Shown here: positions 8,346 to 15,747 of the stretch, piece by piece
Numbering within the stretch: the stretch's first letter is position 1
Layout of the letters: every line of letters begins with the position of its first letter
Notes under the pieces: model-generated
Database searches by the model: none
Told to the model about the DNA's origin: nothing
What the model saw: only the letters and a program-made list of their open reading frames with translations
Source: Candidatus Gaiellasilicea maunaloa
GTDB taxonomy: Bacteria > Actinomycetota > Thermoleophilia > Gaiellales > Gaiellaceae
Direction of reading: 5' to 3'
Assembly: GCA_024330215.1 (NCBI GenBank)
Contig: JANDLU010000022.1
Coordinates: forward strand, 1 to 44,383
DNA length: 44,383 bases
Position numbers and translations under genes: made by a program

Positions 8346-8782
8346 ATGCCCGTGTCACTGATCGGCGGTGGCTTCGCGCTCGCGGGGCTGGCGGCCGCGC
8401 TGGCGCGGCTCGGCGACGGCGACACCGAGGTTCCCGCCCTCGCGACGCTGCTCGTGGCGAACGTGCTCCTCGTCGTGGCCGTGCGGCTGCCGCTTGCGCT
8501 TGCGATCCCGCTCGAGGCCCTGCTCGTCGCCGTCGCGGTGCTGCTCGCCCGTTGCACCGGGCGGCGCGGAGCGCCCGCGAGGAGCAGGTCGCGACCGGCT
8601 CGGCGCCCGGCTCGGGAACGGCGTCCTCATCTGCCTGCTCGCCTGGCTCGTGCTGGGCGGCGAGGGCGCGACCGACGCAGCTCGGGGCGGCGATCGTCTG
8701 CGGACTCGCCGGCCTCTTCCTCGCCAGCACGGCCGCCCTCGCGGCGAGGCCCGAGCGGGTCGTGATCGGCTACAAGGGCTAG
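8346..8782 (+). pseudogene. Small membrane protein broken by two frameshifts
   Basis: Reading from the ATG at 8346 gives MPVSLIGGGFALAGLAAALA and two hydrophobic segments up to about 8560, then arginine-rich nonsense. The membrane-like sequence resumes one frame over (NGVLICLLAWLVLGGEG, about 8615-8670). It resumes again in the third frame (LGAAIVCGLAGLFLAS to RPERVVIGYKG and TAG at 8780-8782). Joined, this would be a four-helix protein of about 145 residues. Two shifts in the same direction mean a decayed gene or repeated sequence errors. The TAG lies inside the terminal repeat of the element at 8779-9001. Family not recognised. Confidence 0.6.
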
Positions 8783-9001
8783 ATGATTGATGCCACGATC
8801 TCGCGCGCTCGGGACGCGATCTGGCGTGTCTGGGCCGCTCCCGGACTGTCTGATCGGCCTGGCGGCCGCTCAGCCAGCCCGTCCGCTTCGCGCGCTCAGC
8901 CCGTCACCGATGCAACCGGCATCGGCAACGGGCTGATCCCGCGCCCCAGAGCGGCCAGCTCACGCCCCGAGACGGACGATCTCATGGCATCAATCATCTG
9001 G
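8779..9001. mobile_element. MITE-like foldback element with 17-bp terminal inverted repeats
   Basis: The ends are C(T/C)AGATGATTGATGCCA: left 8779-8795 and right 8985-9001 inverted, with one mismatch. Imperfect pairing of the ends continues for roughly 55 bp inward. An off-centre hairpin has 18-bp arms (8896-8913 and 8919-8936, two mismatches) around AACCG. There is no transposase gene. The left repeat contains the stop codon of the broken gene before it, and the right end abuts the GTG of the DUF402 gene. No clear target duplication was seen. Short frames inside look like chance. Confidence 0.65.
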
Positions 9002-9588
9002 TGAGGTGGCAGCCGGGAGATGCGATCGTGCGGCGCGACGTCTGGCGCGGCCGGCCGCACGTGGGATGGGGCGGCTACGTGCTCGAGGACACCGACGAGC
9101 AGGTCGCGCTCTACCTGCCCGAGGGCTCGCCGCTCGCCTTCGCCGACGACTTCTTCGGCGCGCCGCATCCGTGGAGCGGGCGCGATCGCTGGTTCGGGCA
9201 CGGCGTCGTCCAGCTCCATCGGCCCGGGTCGATGAACTCGGTCTGGGTCTTCTGGACGGGGCTCCGGCCAGAGCTTGCTGCCTGGTACGTCAACCTCGAG
9301 GAGCCCTGGCGGCGCTCGCCGCTCGGCTTCGACACGCAGGATCTCGAGCTGGACCTCGTGGTCGAGCCCGACGGCTCGTGGAGCTTCAAGGACGACGAGC
9401 AGCTCGACCCCTGGGTCGAGCGCGGCCGCTGGACGCGCGAGGAGGTGGCGGCGATCCGCGCGGAGGGTGCTCGGCTGGGCGCCGAGCTCGACGCAGGCCG
9501 GCGCTGGTGGAGCGAGGAGTGGGCGACCTGGGAGGCGGATCCGGCGTGGGCACCGCCGGTGCTCCCCGAGGGCTGGGATGCGGTCTAG
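9001..9588 (+). CDS. DUF402 / FomD-like protein (first tandem copy)
   Basis: A 195-residue soluble protein of the DUF402 family, whose studied members (FomD, Ntdp) are metal-dependent hydrolases of nucleotide or nucleotidyl phosphates. The conserved core reads WYVNLEEPWRRSPLGFDTQD, then LDLVVEPDG and FKDDEQL; these acidic residues bind metal in the family. The start is the GTG at 9001, directly at the right end of the foldback element, with no clear ribosome-binding site. The second copy starts inside its last codons. The substrate is unknown. Confidence 0.8.
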   Translation: MRWQPGDAIVRRDVWRGRPHVGWGGYVLEDTDEQVALYLPEGSPLAFADDFFGAPHPWSGRDRWFGHGVVQLHRPGSMNSVWVFWTGLRPELAAWYVNLEEPWRRSPLGFDTQDLELDLVVEPDGSWSFKDDEQLDPWVERGRWTREEVAAIRAEGARLGAELDAGRRWWSEEWATWEADPAWAPPVLPEGWDAV

Positions 9589-10135
9589 CGACGACGCGGC
9601 CTGGCGCGACATTCATCGCGGCCGCGTCTGGCGCGCGCAGGCGTGCCGGATCGTCGACGACTCCGCGGAGACGATCGCGCTCTGGATTCCGGCTGGATCG
9701 CCGGCAAAGGTGCCGTCGGGCGGTCTCCGCATCCCGGGCGACGAGTGGGAGCTCGAGGACGTGTCGCCCAGCCGCGATCAGATCTGCGTCGCGCACCCCG
9801 GCCGCGCGCACTCCGTCTACGTCTTCTGGGACGACGCCTGGGAGCTCGACCACTGGTACGTGAACTTCGAGCAGCCGCTGCGCCGCTCGCCCGTCGGCTT
9901 CGACACCTTCGACGAGAAGCTCGACCTGATCGTGGAGCCGGACGGAGCCCATCGCTGGAAGGATGAGGACGAGCTCGAGCAGGCCGCATCGCTCGGGCTG
10001 CTCGACGCGGGCGCCGTTCGAGCGGAGGCGGCGCGGGTCCTCGAGGAGTGGCCGTTCCCCACCGGCTGGGAGGACTGGCGGCCCGATCCGTCCTGGCCGC
10101 TGCCGAAGCTCCCGGAGGGCTGGGATGTGGTCTAG
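9578..10135 (+). CDS. DUF402 / FomD-like protein (second tandem copy)
   Basis: A 185-residue paralogue of the preceding gene. Shared blocks are SVYVFWDD, WYVNFEQPLRRSPVGFDTFDEKLDL, VEPDGAHRWKDEDEL and the C-terminal PKLPEGWDVV. The ATG at 9578 overlaps the end of the first copy by 11 nt, so the two are likely translated together, perhaps as a hetero-oligomer. The family's acidic metal-binding residues are kept in both, giving no sign that either copy is degenerate. It converges on the nucleotidyltransferase gene with a 4-bp stop overlap. Confidence 0.8.
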   Translation: MRSSDDAAWRDIHRGRVWRAQACRIVDDSAETIALWIPAGSPAKVPSGGLRIPGDEWELEDVSPSRDQICVAHPGRAHSVYVFWDDAWELDHWYVNFEQPLRRSPVGFDTFDEKLDLIVEPDGAHRWKDEDELEQAASLGLLDAGAVRAEAARVLEEWPFPTGWEDWRPDPSWPLPKLPEGWDVV

Positions 10136-10632
10136 TCGAAAAGCTGCTCGACGAAGAACCGCGCGGCGACGTCGAGCCGATCGCCGAACACGTCCTCAGC
10201 GACCGCCAGCACGGAAGCCGCGGACGAGAGGCCGAGGAATCTCGCCAGGAGACGGACATCGTCCTCGTCCTCCTCGACACGATGGGCGAGCACCTTCAGC
10301 GCCAGCAGCATCCGCGGCGATGCGGTCGAGACCCGGATCCCAGGGGCTTCGAGCGCTGGCACAGCCTCGGCGTCGGGGCCGGCCAGGAACCCCTTGACGC
10401 CGTCGTTCAGCCACCCCGGCGGCAACCCGAGCTCGCTCGCCATGCGCTCGGCCTCGGCATACACGGCGAGCTTCGGCTCGAAGACGGCGTCGATGTCGCG
10501 GGTCGAGCGGCGCTCGTCGAAGGCCAGCGCGATCGCGGCGCCGCCGACGACATAGATCTCCGCCGCGAGACCGGATGCATCGAGGCGGCGTCCTAGCTCC
10601 AGCAGCAGGCGAGTGATCTCGTCGCGATCCAT
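10132..10632 (-). CDS. Nucleotidyltransferase-fold protein (DUF6036/AbiEii-like), possible toxin
   Basis: A 166-residue small nucleotidyltransferase. The hallmark GG-x(n)-D-x-D is present in VVGGAAIALAFDERRSTRDIDAVF. A helical half follows, with SPRMLLALKVLAHRVEEDEDDVRLLARFLG, typical of the DUF6036/AbiEii-like group. It is coupled to the upstream gene by a TGATG overlap. Two-gene units of this form resemble toxin-antitoxin modules in which the nucleotidyltransferase modifies RNA or nucleotides; toxicity here is inferred, not visible. A domesticated housekeeping nucleotidyltransferase is the alternative. Confidence 0.72.
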   Translation of the reverse strand: MDRDEITRLLLELGRRLDASGLAAEIYVVGGAAIALAFDERRSTRDIDAVFEPKLAVYAEAERMASELGLPPGWLNDGVKGFLAGPDAEAVPALEAPGIRVSTASPRMLLALKVLAHRVEEDEDDVRLLARFLGLSSAASVLAVAEDVFGDRLDVAARFFVEQLFD

Positions 10633-11069
10633 CAGACCCGCCGGAGCGAGCGGGCGGGCCAGAAGATGCCACGCCGCTTGAGCGAGACCGGAGTCTGCGC
10701 GAGCGCGATCGCCCGAAAGCCGGGTGTATCGCTCACGAACCAGAAACGGTCGAGGAAGCGATCAGGCTCGAGCGTCCAGCGGGGGCACGCGAAGCCACGG
10801 GTGATCGCTGCGTGCTCGGCGATGGCGGCAACGAGCGCGTCGGCCCGACTGTCCCCGGTCGCCGGTGGCTCCTGCTCGACGAGGCGGGCGAGCTCGTCGG
10901 CCGGCAGTCGCTCGAGCTGGTCGAGGAAGTCGCGCACGGCGGGGAGAACGCCCTCCCCGGCCAGCACCCGATCGCCGACTTCCGCCAGCGCCGTGGCGCG
11001 GCCGGGAACGATGAGCGGCTCGCCGTCGGCGACATACGTTCCAGTGCGGATCCGATCGAGCAGCCCCAC
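10632..11069 (-). CDS. Partner protein of the nucleotidyltransferase, antitoxin-like
   Basis: A 145-residue soluble protein starting MGLLDRIRTGTYV and ending with the basic/aromatic block AQTPVSLKRRGIFWPARSLRRV. The middle contains RADALVAAIAEHAAITRGFACPRWT and LDRFWFVSD. No enzymatic motif was recognised. It precedes the nucleotidyltransferase and shares its stop/start overlap, the usual order for an antitoxin. The GTG at 11069 is 7 nt after TAGCGT (11082..11077), again a leaderless arrangement; a longer frame would run through the hairpin repeat region and is rejected. Confidence 0.55.
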   Translation of the reverse strand: MGLLDRIRTGTYVADGEPLIVPGRATALAEVGDRVLAGEGVLPAVRDFLDQLERLPADELARLVEQEPPATGDSRADALVAAIAEHAAITRGFACPRWTLEPDRFLDRFWFVSDTPGFRAIALAQTPVSLKRRGIFWPARSLRRV

Positions 11070-11076
11070 GTCGAGA

Positions 11077-11082
11077 ACGCTA
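11077..11082 (-). promoter_or_regulatory. Candidate -10 (TAGCGT) for the nucleotidyltransferase pair
   Basis: TAGCGT reads on the minus strand 7 nt before the GTG at 11069, matching the TANNNT spacing seen before other lead genes in the window. Confidence 0.35.
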
Positions 11083-11109
11083 GCGGTGCCGCACGCCCAG
11101 CGCGCCCGA

Positions 11110-11189
11110 CGTCCGGGGCCAGCCCCTGGACGTGTCCGCAACGGACGTGTCCCAGGGACAGTCCCTGGGACACGTCCCAAACGGACGGT
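11110..11189. repeat. Double-hairpin REP-like element with a 17-bp perfect palindrome
   Basis: A perfect inverted repeat has arms GGACGTGTCCCAGGGAC (11143-11159) and its complement (11161-11177) around a single A. A second, weaker hairpin CCGGGG/CCCCTGG precedes it near 11112-11129. Read on the minus strand, the element begins ACCGTCC (11189..11183) directly after the exporter's TGA, then 9 nt, then GTGTCC. That is the same design as the elements at 18372 and 28246. It may also act as a terminator for the exporter gene. Confidence 0.65.
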
Positions 11190-12593
11190 TCAGGCGGCCT
11201 CCGCGAGCGCGCCGACCGGCTGTTCGTCCCGCTTGCGGCCCGGGATCAGGAACGCGGCGAGTGCGCCGAGGCCGACGACGGCGCCGCCGATCACGAGCGC
11301 CGGGTTCATCCCGTCGACGTAGGCCTGGCCGCTCTCGTAGCCGCCGAGGCTCGCGAAGACGGAGGCCAGGACCGCGACGCCGAAGACCCCGCCGAGCTCA
11401 CGGACAGCGTTGTTGGCGCCTGACGCCTGGCCCTCCTCCTCCGGCCGCACGGCCGAGAGGACGATGTTCGCCATCGGGGCGAAGAAGAGCGACATCCCGA
11501 TCCCGGCGAGCACGAACGGCGCGATCAGTGACGAGTAGGCCACCGTCGGCGTCGAGACGAGGCCCAGCCACACGAGCGAGCCCGCCTGGAGCGTGAGGCC
11601 GATCCCGACGAGCGTCTTGCCGGGAATTCGATCCGACATGGCGCCCGCAATCGGGGCGATGAACATCGGCGCGATCGTCCACGGCAGGATCCGCAACCCA
11701 GCCCCGAGCGGCGAGTAGCCCTGCACCGTCTGGAAGAACTGCGAGAGCAGGAAGATCGAGCCGAACATCCCGAAGAACATGAAGAGCGACGCCGCGTTCG
11801 CGAGCGCGAACGCCGGCTTGCGGAAGAAGCGCATCGGCAGCATCGGCGCCGCCGTCCGCAGCTCCCAGGCGACGAACGCCGCCACGAGCAACCCACCGAC
11901 CGCGAGCGAGCCGACGATCTCGGGGCTCGCCCAGCCCTGGCCGTTGCCGCGGATCAGGCCCCAGACGATTCCGAAGAGACCGGTGCTCGCGAGCCCGAGT
12001 CCGGGCAGGTCGAGCCTGCCGCCCGGCCCGTGCGTCTCCTGCAGCCGCGAGAGCGCGAGCGGGATCAGGAGCAAGCCGATCGGAACGTTCAGCCAGAAGA
12101 TCCACTGCCACGAGAGCCCCTGCACGACCGCGCCGCCGACGACCGGGCCGAACGCGACCGCGAGACCGCTGATCCCGCCCCAGGCCCCGAGCGCGAGCCC
12201 GCGCTTCTCCTTCGGCACCGCCGCGCTCAGGATCGTGAGCGTCAGCGGCATCACGATCGCGCCGCCGAGGCCCTGCAACGCGCGGGCGAGGTTCAACAGT
12301 TCGACGGTCGGCGCGAGCGCCGCGGCGACCGAGCCGAGGGTGAAGACGCCGACGCCGATCGCGAAGACGCGCCGCCGGCCGAAGCGGTCGCCAAGCGCGG
12401 CGCCGGTCAGCAGCAGCACGGCGAAGGTCAGCGTGTAGGCGTTCACCGTCCACTCGAGGCTCTCGAGCGAGGCGTCGAGATCGCGACGGATCACGGGAAT
12501 CGCCGTCGTCACGACGAGGTTGTCGAGGGTGACCATGAAGAGGGCGATCGAGGTGATCGCGAACGTCCAGAGAGTCTTCGTTCGTGCTGCCAT
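11190..12593 (-). CDS. MFS drug exporter, DHA2 (14-helix) family
   Basis: A 467-residue proton-driven multidrug exporter of the EmrB/QacA/LfrA type. Fourteen hydrophobic segments are visible. Motif A appears as GDRFGRRRVFAIG, motif C-like glycine-rich sequence as ISGLAVAFGPVVGGAVVQG, and the N-terminus has LDNLVVTTAIPVIRRDL, typical of DHA2 proteins. The ATG at 12593 has a good ribosome-binding site, GGAAGGAG, 5 nt upstream, unlike most lead genes here. An operator lies between the -10 and that site, and the TetR gene follows immediately upstream, so induction by a TetR ligand is likely. The substrate is unknown. Confidence 0.92.
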   Translation of the reverse strand: MAARTKTLWTFAITSIALFMVTLDNLVVTTAIPVIRRDLDASLESLEWTVNAYTLTFAVLLLTGAALGDRFGRRRVFAIGVGVFTLGSVAAALAPTVELLNLARALQGLGGAIVMPLTLTILSAAVPKEKRGLALGAWGGISGLAVAFGPVVGGAVVQGLSWQWIFWLNVPIGLLLIPLALSRLQETHGPGGRLDLPGLGLASTGLFGIVWGLIRGNGQGWASPEIVGSLAVGGLLVAAFVAWELRTAAPMLPMRFFRKPAFALANAASLFMFFGMFGSIFLLSQFFQTVQGYSPLGAGLRILPWTIAPMFIAPIAGAMSDRIPGKTLVGIGLTLQAGSLVWLGLVSTPTVAYSSLIAPFVLAGIGMSLFFAPMANIVLSAVRPEEEGQASGANNAVRELGGVFGVAVLASVFASLGGYESGQAYVDGMNPALVIGGAVVGLGALAAFLIPGRKRDEQPVGALAEAA

Positions 12594-12609
12594 CTCAACT
12601 CCTTCCAGT

Positions 12610-12657
12610 GAAGTAATCGGTTACTTCCTTAGTAGATGAAATTAAAAAGCGGTCACA
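12610..12657 (-). promoter_or_regulatory. Promoter and TetR-type operator of the exporter
   Basis: On the minus strand TGTGAC (12657..12652) and TACTAA (12634..12629) are 17 nt apart. Just downstream a palindrome GAAGTAA-TCGG-TTACTTC covers 12610-12627 and the expected start site, so repressor binding would block initiation. Confidence 0.6.
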
Positions 12658-12669
12658 GTGCGGTTAGCC

Positions 12670-13224
12670 CTACTTCTCCGCCCCGGGCTTGCAGCCGGCG
12701 ATCAGCCGGTCGCCCCACGGCGTCGGATCCACATCGAGCTTCATCGCCATCGTGATCGTGAGGAGCATCCCGTGGGCGAAGAAGGCACTGACCTCCTCGG
12801 AGCTCATCTCGGAGCGCTGCTCGATCAGCTCGACGAGGTCGCGCCACACTCGGCGCACGTTCGCGCGGATCTCGTCGTCGTCGCAGTCCGAGAAGCACTG
12901 GAGCATCAGGAGCACGCGATCCCGATCGGCCATCAACTCGGTATACGCCGTGCCCATCGCGTCCAACGCCTCCTGGCCGGACTTGCCGCGCGAGGCCCGC
13001 TCGAAGAACGTGTAGGTGTCCTCCATCTTGCGGGTGGTGGTCTCGAGATAGAGGCCCTTCTTCGTTCCGAAGAGGCGGAAAAGGTACGGCTGCGAGATTC
13101 CCGCCTGCTTCGCGATCTCGTCGGTCGAGGCGCCGTGCAGGCCCTTGTGGGCGAACTCGTGCGTGGCGGCCTCGTACACCGCCTCACGCCGCTCGTCTGC
13201 TGTTTGCCTTGTCGCGGTGCTCAT
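12670..13224 (-). CDS. TetR-family transcriptional regulator
   Basis: A 184-residue repressor. The N-terminal helix-turn-helix reads HEFAHKGLHGASTDEIAKQAGISQPYLFRLFGTKKGLY (about residues 22-59), a textbook TetR DNA-binding domain. The C-terminal helical part, with LMLQCFSDCDDDEIR, would bind ligand and dimerise. It precedes the DHA2 exporter on the same strand by 76 bp and is presumably its local repressor and its own repressor, since operator-like palindromes lie before both genes. The ATG at 13224 fits the operator spacing. Confidence 0.92.
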   Translation of the reverse strand: MSTATRQTADERREAVYEAATHEFAHKGLHGASTDEIAKQAGISQPYLFRLFGTKKGLYLETTTRKMEDTYTFFERASRGKSGQEALDAMGTAYTELMADRDRVLLMLQCFSDCDDDEIRANVRRVWRDLVELIEQRSEMSSEEVSAFFAHGMLLTITMAMKLDVDPTPWGDRLIAGCKPGAEK

Positions 13225-13226
13225 GG

Positions 13227-13260
13227 TAGTGAGTGTTCACTAACAATGCTCGGATGTCAA
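13227..13260 (-). promoter_or_regulatory. Promoter and autoregulatory operator of the TetR gene
   Basis: A consensus TTGACA reads 13260..13255 on the minus strand, with a weak -10 AACACT 17 nt on (13237..13232). The palindrome TAGTGA-GTGT-TCACTA (13227-13242) overlaps that -10 and ends 2 nt before the ATG. The -35 overlaps the stop codon of the neighbouring aminotransferase gene. Confidence 0.55.
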
Positions 13261-14336
13261 GTGAAGCGAGCGACGCCCTCGGCCACGCGGTCGAGCTCGC
13301 CATCGGTCAGGCGCGAGTGGAGCGGCAGCGCGAGAGCCCGCGCGAAGGCCGCGTCGGCGCCCGGGAACGGCCCTTGGTCGCGATAGGCGGAGAGGTGGTG
13401 AAGCGCGTACGTGCCGATCTGAACCTCGATCCCCTCTGCTCGCAACGTCGCGAGCGCCTCGTCACGTCGGTCGAGCCCGACGACGTAGGCCTGCCAGCCG
13501 TGCGTGTCGCCTTCGTCCACGTCCGGCAGCTCGACGACGCCGGCTAGCCGCTCCGAGTACGCGGCCGCGATTCGCGTCCGCTCGGCGAGCAGCTCGTCGA
13601 GGCGGCGGAGCTGCGGGATCCCGAGCGCGCAGAGCACGTCGGCGAGCCGGTAGTTCGTCGAGGGCTCGACGATGTCCGCGTCGGGATCGAGCCCGTGGTG
13701 GCGCAACCGCCGGATCGAGGCGGCGAGCTCGGCGTCGTTTGTCGTCACCGCGCCGCCCTCACCCGTCGTCACGATCTTGCGCGGGTGGAAGGAGAGGCAG
13801 CCCATCGTCCCGAGCCCGCCGCACGGCATCCCCTGCCAGCGTGCGCCGAGCGCCCCCGCGGCGTCCTCCAGCAGCACGAGCTCCGGGGCAACCGCGTCCT
13901 GAAGCGCTGCCCAGTCGAGAGGACGGCCGAAGAGGTGCACCGCGAGCACGGACTTCGTGCGCGCGGTCACCGCCTCGTAGACGCGCTCGAGATCGAGGTT
14001 GAACGTGTCGGGGTCGACGTCGACGAGCACCGGGGTCGCGCCCGCCAGCCGGACGACGTTCGCGGTCGCCGGGAAGGTGTAGGCGGGAACGATCACCTCG
14101 TCGCCGGCTCCGATCCCGAGCGCGAGCACGGCGAGATGCAGCGCCGCAGTCCCGTTCGAGACGGCGATGGCGTGCTCGACCCCGCAGGCGGCTGCCACGA
14201 GCTCCTCGAGCTCCGCCACCTTCGGCCCCATCGTCAGCGCTCCCGAATCGAGAACGCCGCGCACCTCCGCGAGCTCCGCCTCGCCGAGCTCCGGAAACGC
14301 TAGACGGACGGGCTCAGCGTCTTCTCTCGATACCAC
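13257..14336 (-). CDS. DegT/DnrJ/EryC1/StrS aminotransferase (second copy)
   Basis: A 359-residue PLP-dependent sugar aminotransferase. The PLP lysine is K187 in HPRKIVTTGEGG, the ED pair is at 157-158 and VSNGTAALHLAVLAL near 59-73. It differs clearly from the first copy (LFGRPLDWAAL, GTMGCLSFHPRK) and resembles the ArnB/WecE/PseC side of the family. The GTG at 14336 is the only suitable start and overlaps the upstream epimerase by 37 nt. The pair would make an amino sugar from the epimerase product. The exact product cannot be read from sequence. Confidence 0.9.
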   Translation of the reverse strand: MVSREDAEPVRLAFPELGEAELAEVRGVLDSGALTMGPKVAELEELVAAACGVEHAIAVSNGTAALHLAVLALGIGAGDEVIVPAYTFPATANVVRLAGATPVLVDVDPDTFNLDLERVYEAVTARTKSVLAVHLFGRPLDWAALQDAVAPELVLLEDAAGALGARWQGMPCGGLGTMGCLSFHPRKIVTTGEGGAVTTNDAELAASIRRLRHHGLDPDADIVEPSTNYRLADVLCALGIPQLRRLDELLAERTRIAAAYSERLAGVVELPDVDEGDTHGWQAYVVGLDRRDEALATLRAEGIEVQIGTYALHHLSAYRDQGPFPGADAAFARALALPLHSRLTDGELDRVAEGVARFT

Positions 14337-15274
14337 GCGATCGTCCTGGCGAGACCCTCGTCGAGGTCGACCTTCGCGCTGAAGCCGAGCACCTCGGCCG
14401 CCTTCTCGACGTTCGGGATCCTCAGCTCGACGTCCGCGTAGTGGAGCGGCTGGAAGACGATCTCGACGTCGGCCTCGGTCAGGCGCCTGATTCGCTGGGC
14501 GAGGTCGTAGATCGTCACCGTCGAGCGCGTGTTGCCGATGTTGAAGGTCTGGCCGACGGCGTCCGGATGCTCGAGACAGAGGAGCGTCCCCTCGACCATG
14601 TCGTCCACGTAGCACCAGGCGCGGATCTGGGAGCCGTCGCCGTGGATCACGAGGTCGCGGCCTTCGAGTGCGTTCTCGATGAAGGCGCGGATCGCGCCGC
14701 CGCCGATCTGGCCCGGCCCGAAGACGTTGAAGGGATGGACGGTGACGGCTGGTAAGCCGAGCTCGTCGTGGTAGGCGTGCGACATGTGCTCGCCCGCGAG
14801 CTTCGAGACGGCGTACGTCCAGCGCGCCTCGCCGACCGAGCCGATCGTCGAGACCTGCCCCTCCTGGACGCGGAAGGCGTGTGTGCCGAAGACCTCGCTG
14901 GTCGAGAAATCGACGAAGCGCTCGACGCTTCCGAGGGTCGAGATCGCGGCCTCGAGCACGTTGTAGGTGCCGATCACGTTGACGCGCATCACCCGCACCG
15001 GACTCTTGAGCACGTCGTCGACGCCGGCGATCGCAGCGCAGTGGACGATGTGCGTCACCCCGTGGGCGAGCTCCTCGATCGCCTCGAGATCGAGGATGTC
15101 CGCCTGATGGAAGCTGAAGTTCCGATGCTCGGCGAGCGGCGTGCCGCTGAGCGCGTCGCGGTGCAGGTTGTCGGCAGCGATCACCTCGTTCGCGTCGACG
15201 AGCCGGCGCGCAAGCGTCGTCCCGATGAAGCCGGCTCCGCCCGTGACGAGGATCCGCTTGCCCTGGAGAGCCAC
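14300..15274 (-). CDS. NAD-dependent epimerase/dehydratase (extended SDR)
   Basis: A 324-residue sugar-nucleotide SDR. GGAGFIGTTLARRL is near residue 10, the active-site serine/threonine block STSEVFG is near 123-130, and the YxxxK occurs as YAVSK. HPFNVFGPGQIGGGAIRAF and GDGSQIRAWCYVDDM match UDP-glucose/UDP-glucuronate-type epimerases and decarboxylases. It lacks a dehydratase Asp-Glu pair. Initiation is at a GTG at 15274, with TACACT 6 nt upstream. It leads the two-gene unit with the second DegT aminotransferase and diverges from the SSI-like gene. Confidence 0.88.
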   Translation of the reverse strand: MALQGKRILVTGGAGFIGTTLARRLVDANEVIAADNLHRDALSGTPLAEHRNFSFHQADILDLEAIEELAHGVTHIVHCAAIAGVDDVLKSPVRVMRVNVIGTYNVLEAAISTLGSVERFVDFSTSEVFGTHAFRVQEGQVSTIGSVGEARWTYAVSKLAGEHMSHAYHDELGLPAVTVHPFNVFGPGQIGGGAIRAFIENALEGRDLVIHGDGSQIRAWCYVDDMVEGTLLCLEHPDAVGQTFNIGNTRSTVTIYDLAQRIRRLTEADVEIVFQPLHYADVELRIPNVEKAAEVLGFSAKVDLDEGLARTIAWYREKTLSPSV

Positions 15275-15280
15275 GCGGCG

Positions 15281-15286
15281 AGTGTA
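15281..15286 (-). promoter_or_regulatory. Candidate -10 (TACACT) for the epimerase-DegT unit
   Basis: TACACT reads 15286..15281 on the minus strand and ends exactly 6 nt before the GTG start, predicting a leaderless message. Confidence 0.45.
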
Positions 15287-15311
15287 ACGTCGCGCTACCG
15301 TTCTCTTCGAG

Positions 15312-15695
15312 ATGCAGCTCGCGATGATTGCGGTTCTGGTTGCTCTCGGTGCGCCTGCCCAGGGTCGCGACGAGCTGCGCGTGAGCTACTGGCCGGAGGG
15401 ACGGGATCGGGGCGCGCCGATCCGCTGGACGCTGCGCTGCTCGCCCGCGGGCGGCACGCTGCCGCGAGCGGCTACCGCTTGCACGCGCCTTGCCCGGATG
15501 AAGGCGCCGTTCGCGCCGCTCCGGAAGGATCTGGTCTGCACCGAGATCTACGGCGGCCCGCAGGAGGCGATCGTCGCCGGTACCTACGAGGGTCGTCGGA
15601 TCTGGATTCGGCTCGCCCGCCGGAACGGCTGCGAGATCTCGCGCTTCGAGCGGCTTCGCTTCCTCGTCCCGACCTTCCGCAGCGGCGAGCCGTAG
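15312..15695 (+). CDS. SSI-like secreted protein (subtilisin inhibitor-like domain)
   Basis: A 127-residue exported protein with a short hydrophobic N-terminus (MQLAMIAVLVALGAPAQG) as signal peptide. The rest matches the Streptomyces subtilisin inhibitor-like domain: TLRCSPAGGT, TACTRL, LVCTEIYGGPQEAIVAGTYEG, NGCEISRFERL. Cysteines C43, C57, C76 and C107 would form the family's two disulfides. By alignment of the CTEIY stretch with the SSI reactive loop, the P1 residue would be E78. That is unusual for inhibitors of subtilisin or trypsin, so the target may differ or inhibition may be lost. Confidence 0.75.
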   Translation: MQLAMIAVLVALGAPAQGRDELRVSYWPEGRDRGAPIRWTLRCSPAGGTLPRAATACTRLARMKAPFAPLRKDLVCTEIYGGPQEAIVAGTYEGRRIWIRLARRNGCEISRFERLRFLVPTFRSGEP

Positions 15696-15747
15696 GAGCT
15701 CGTCTCAGAGGACGGCTGCTCCAACCGGCCCGATTCCCGACGAGCGA

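Noticed and set aside
5903-8782. A 959-residue open frame on the plus strand
   Set aside because: It lies antisense to the GHKL and GT2 genes, is rich in Arg/Glu/Asp and Ala repeats typical of GC-rich shadow frames, and has no recognisable domain. Only its last part belongs to the broken membrane gene.
8783-9004. A 73-residue frame inside the foldback element, overlapping the DUF402 GTG
   Set aside because: Its ends are the terminal repeats themselves and its codons are not gene-like. Possible translational coupling is noted but not supported.
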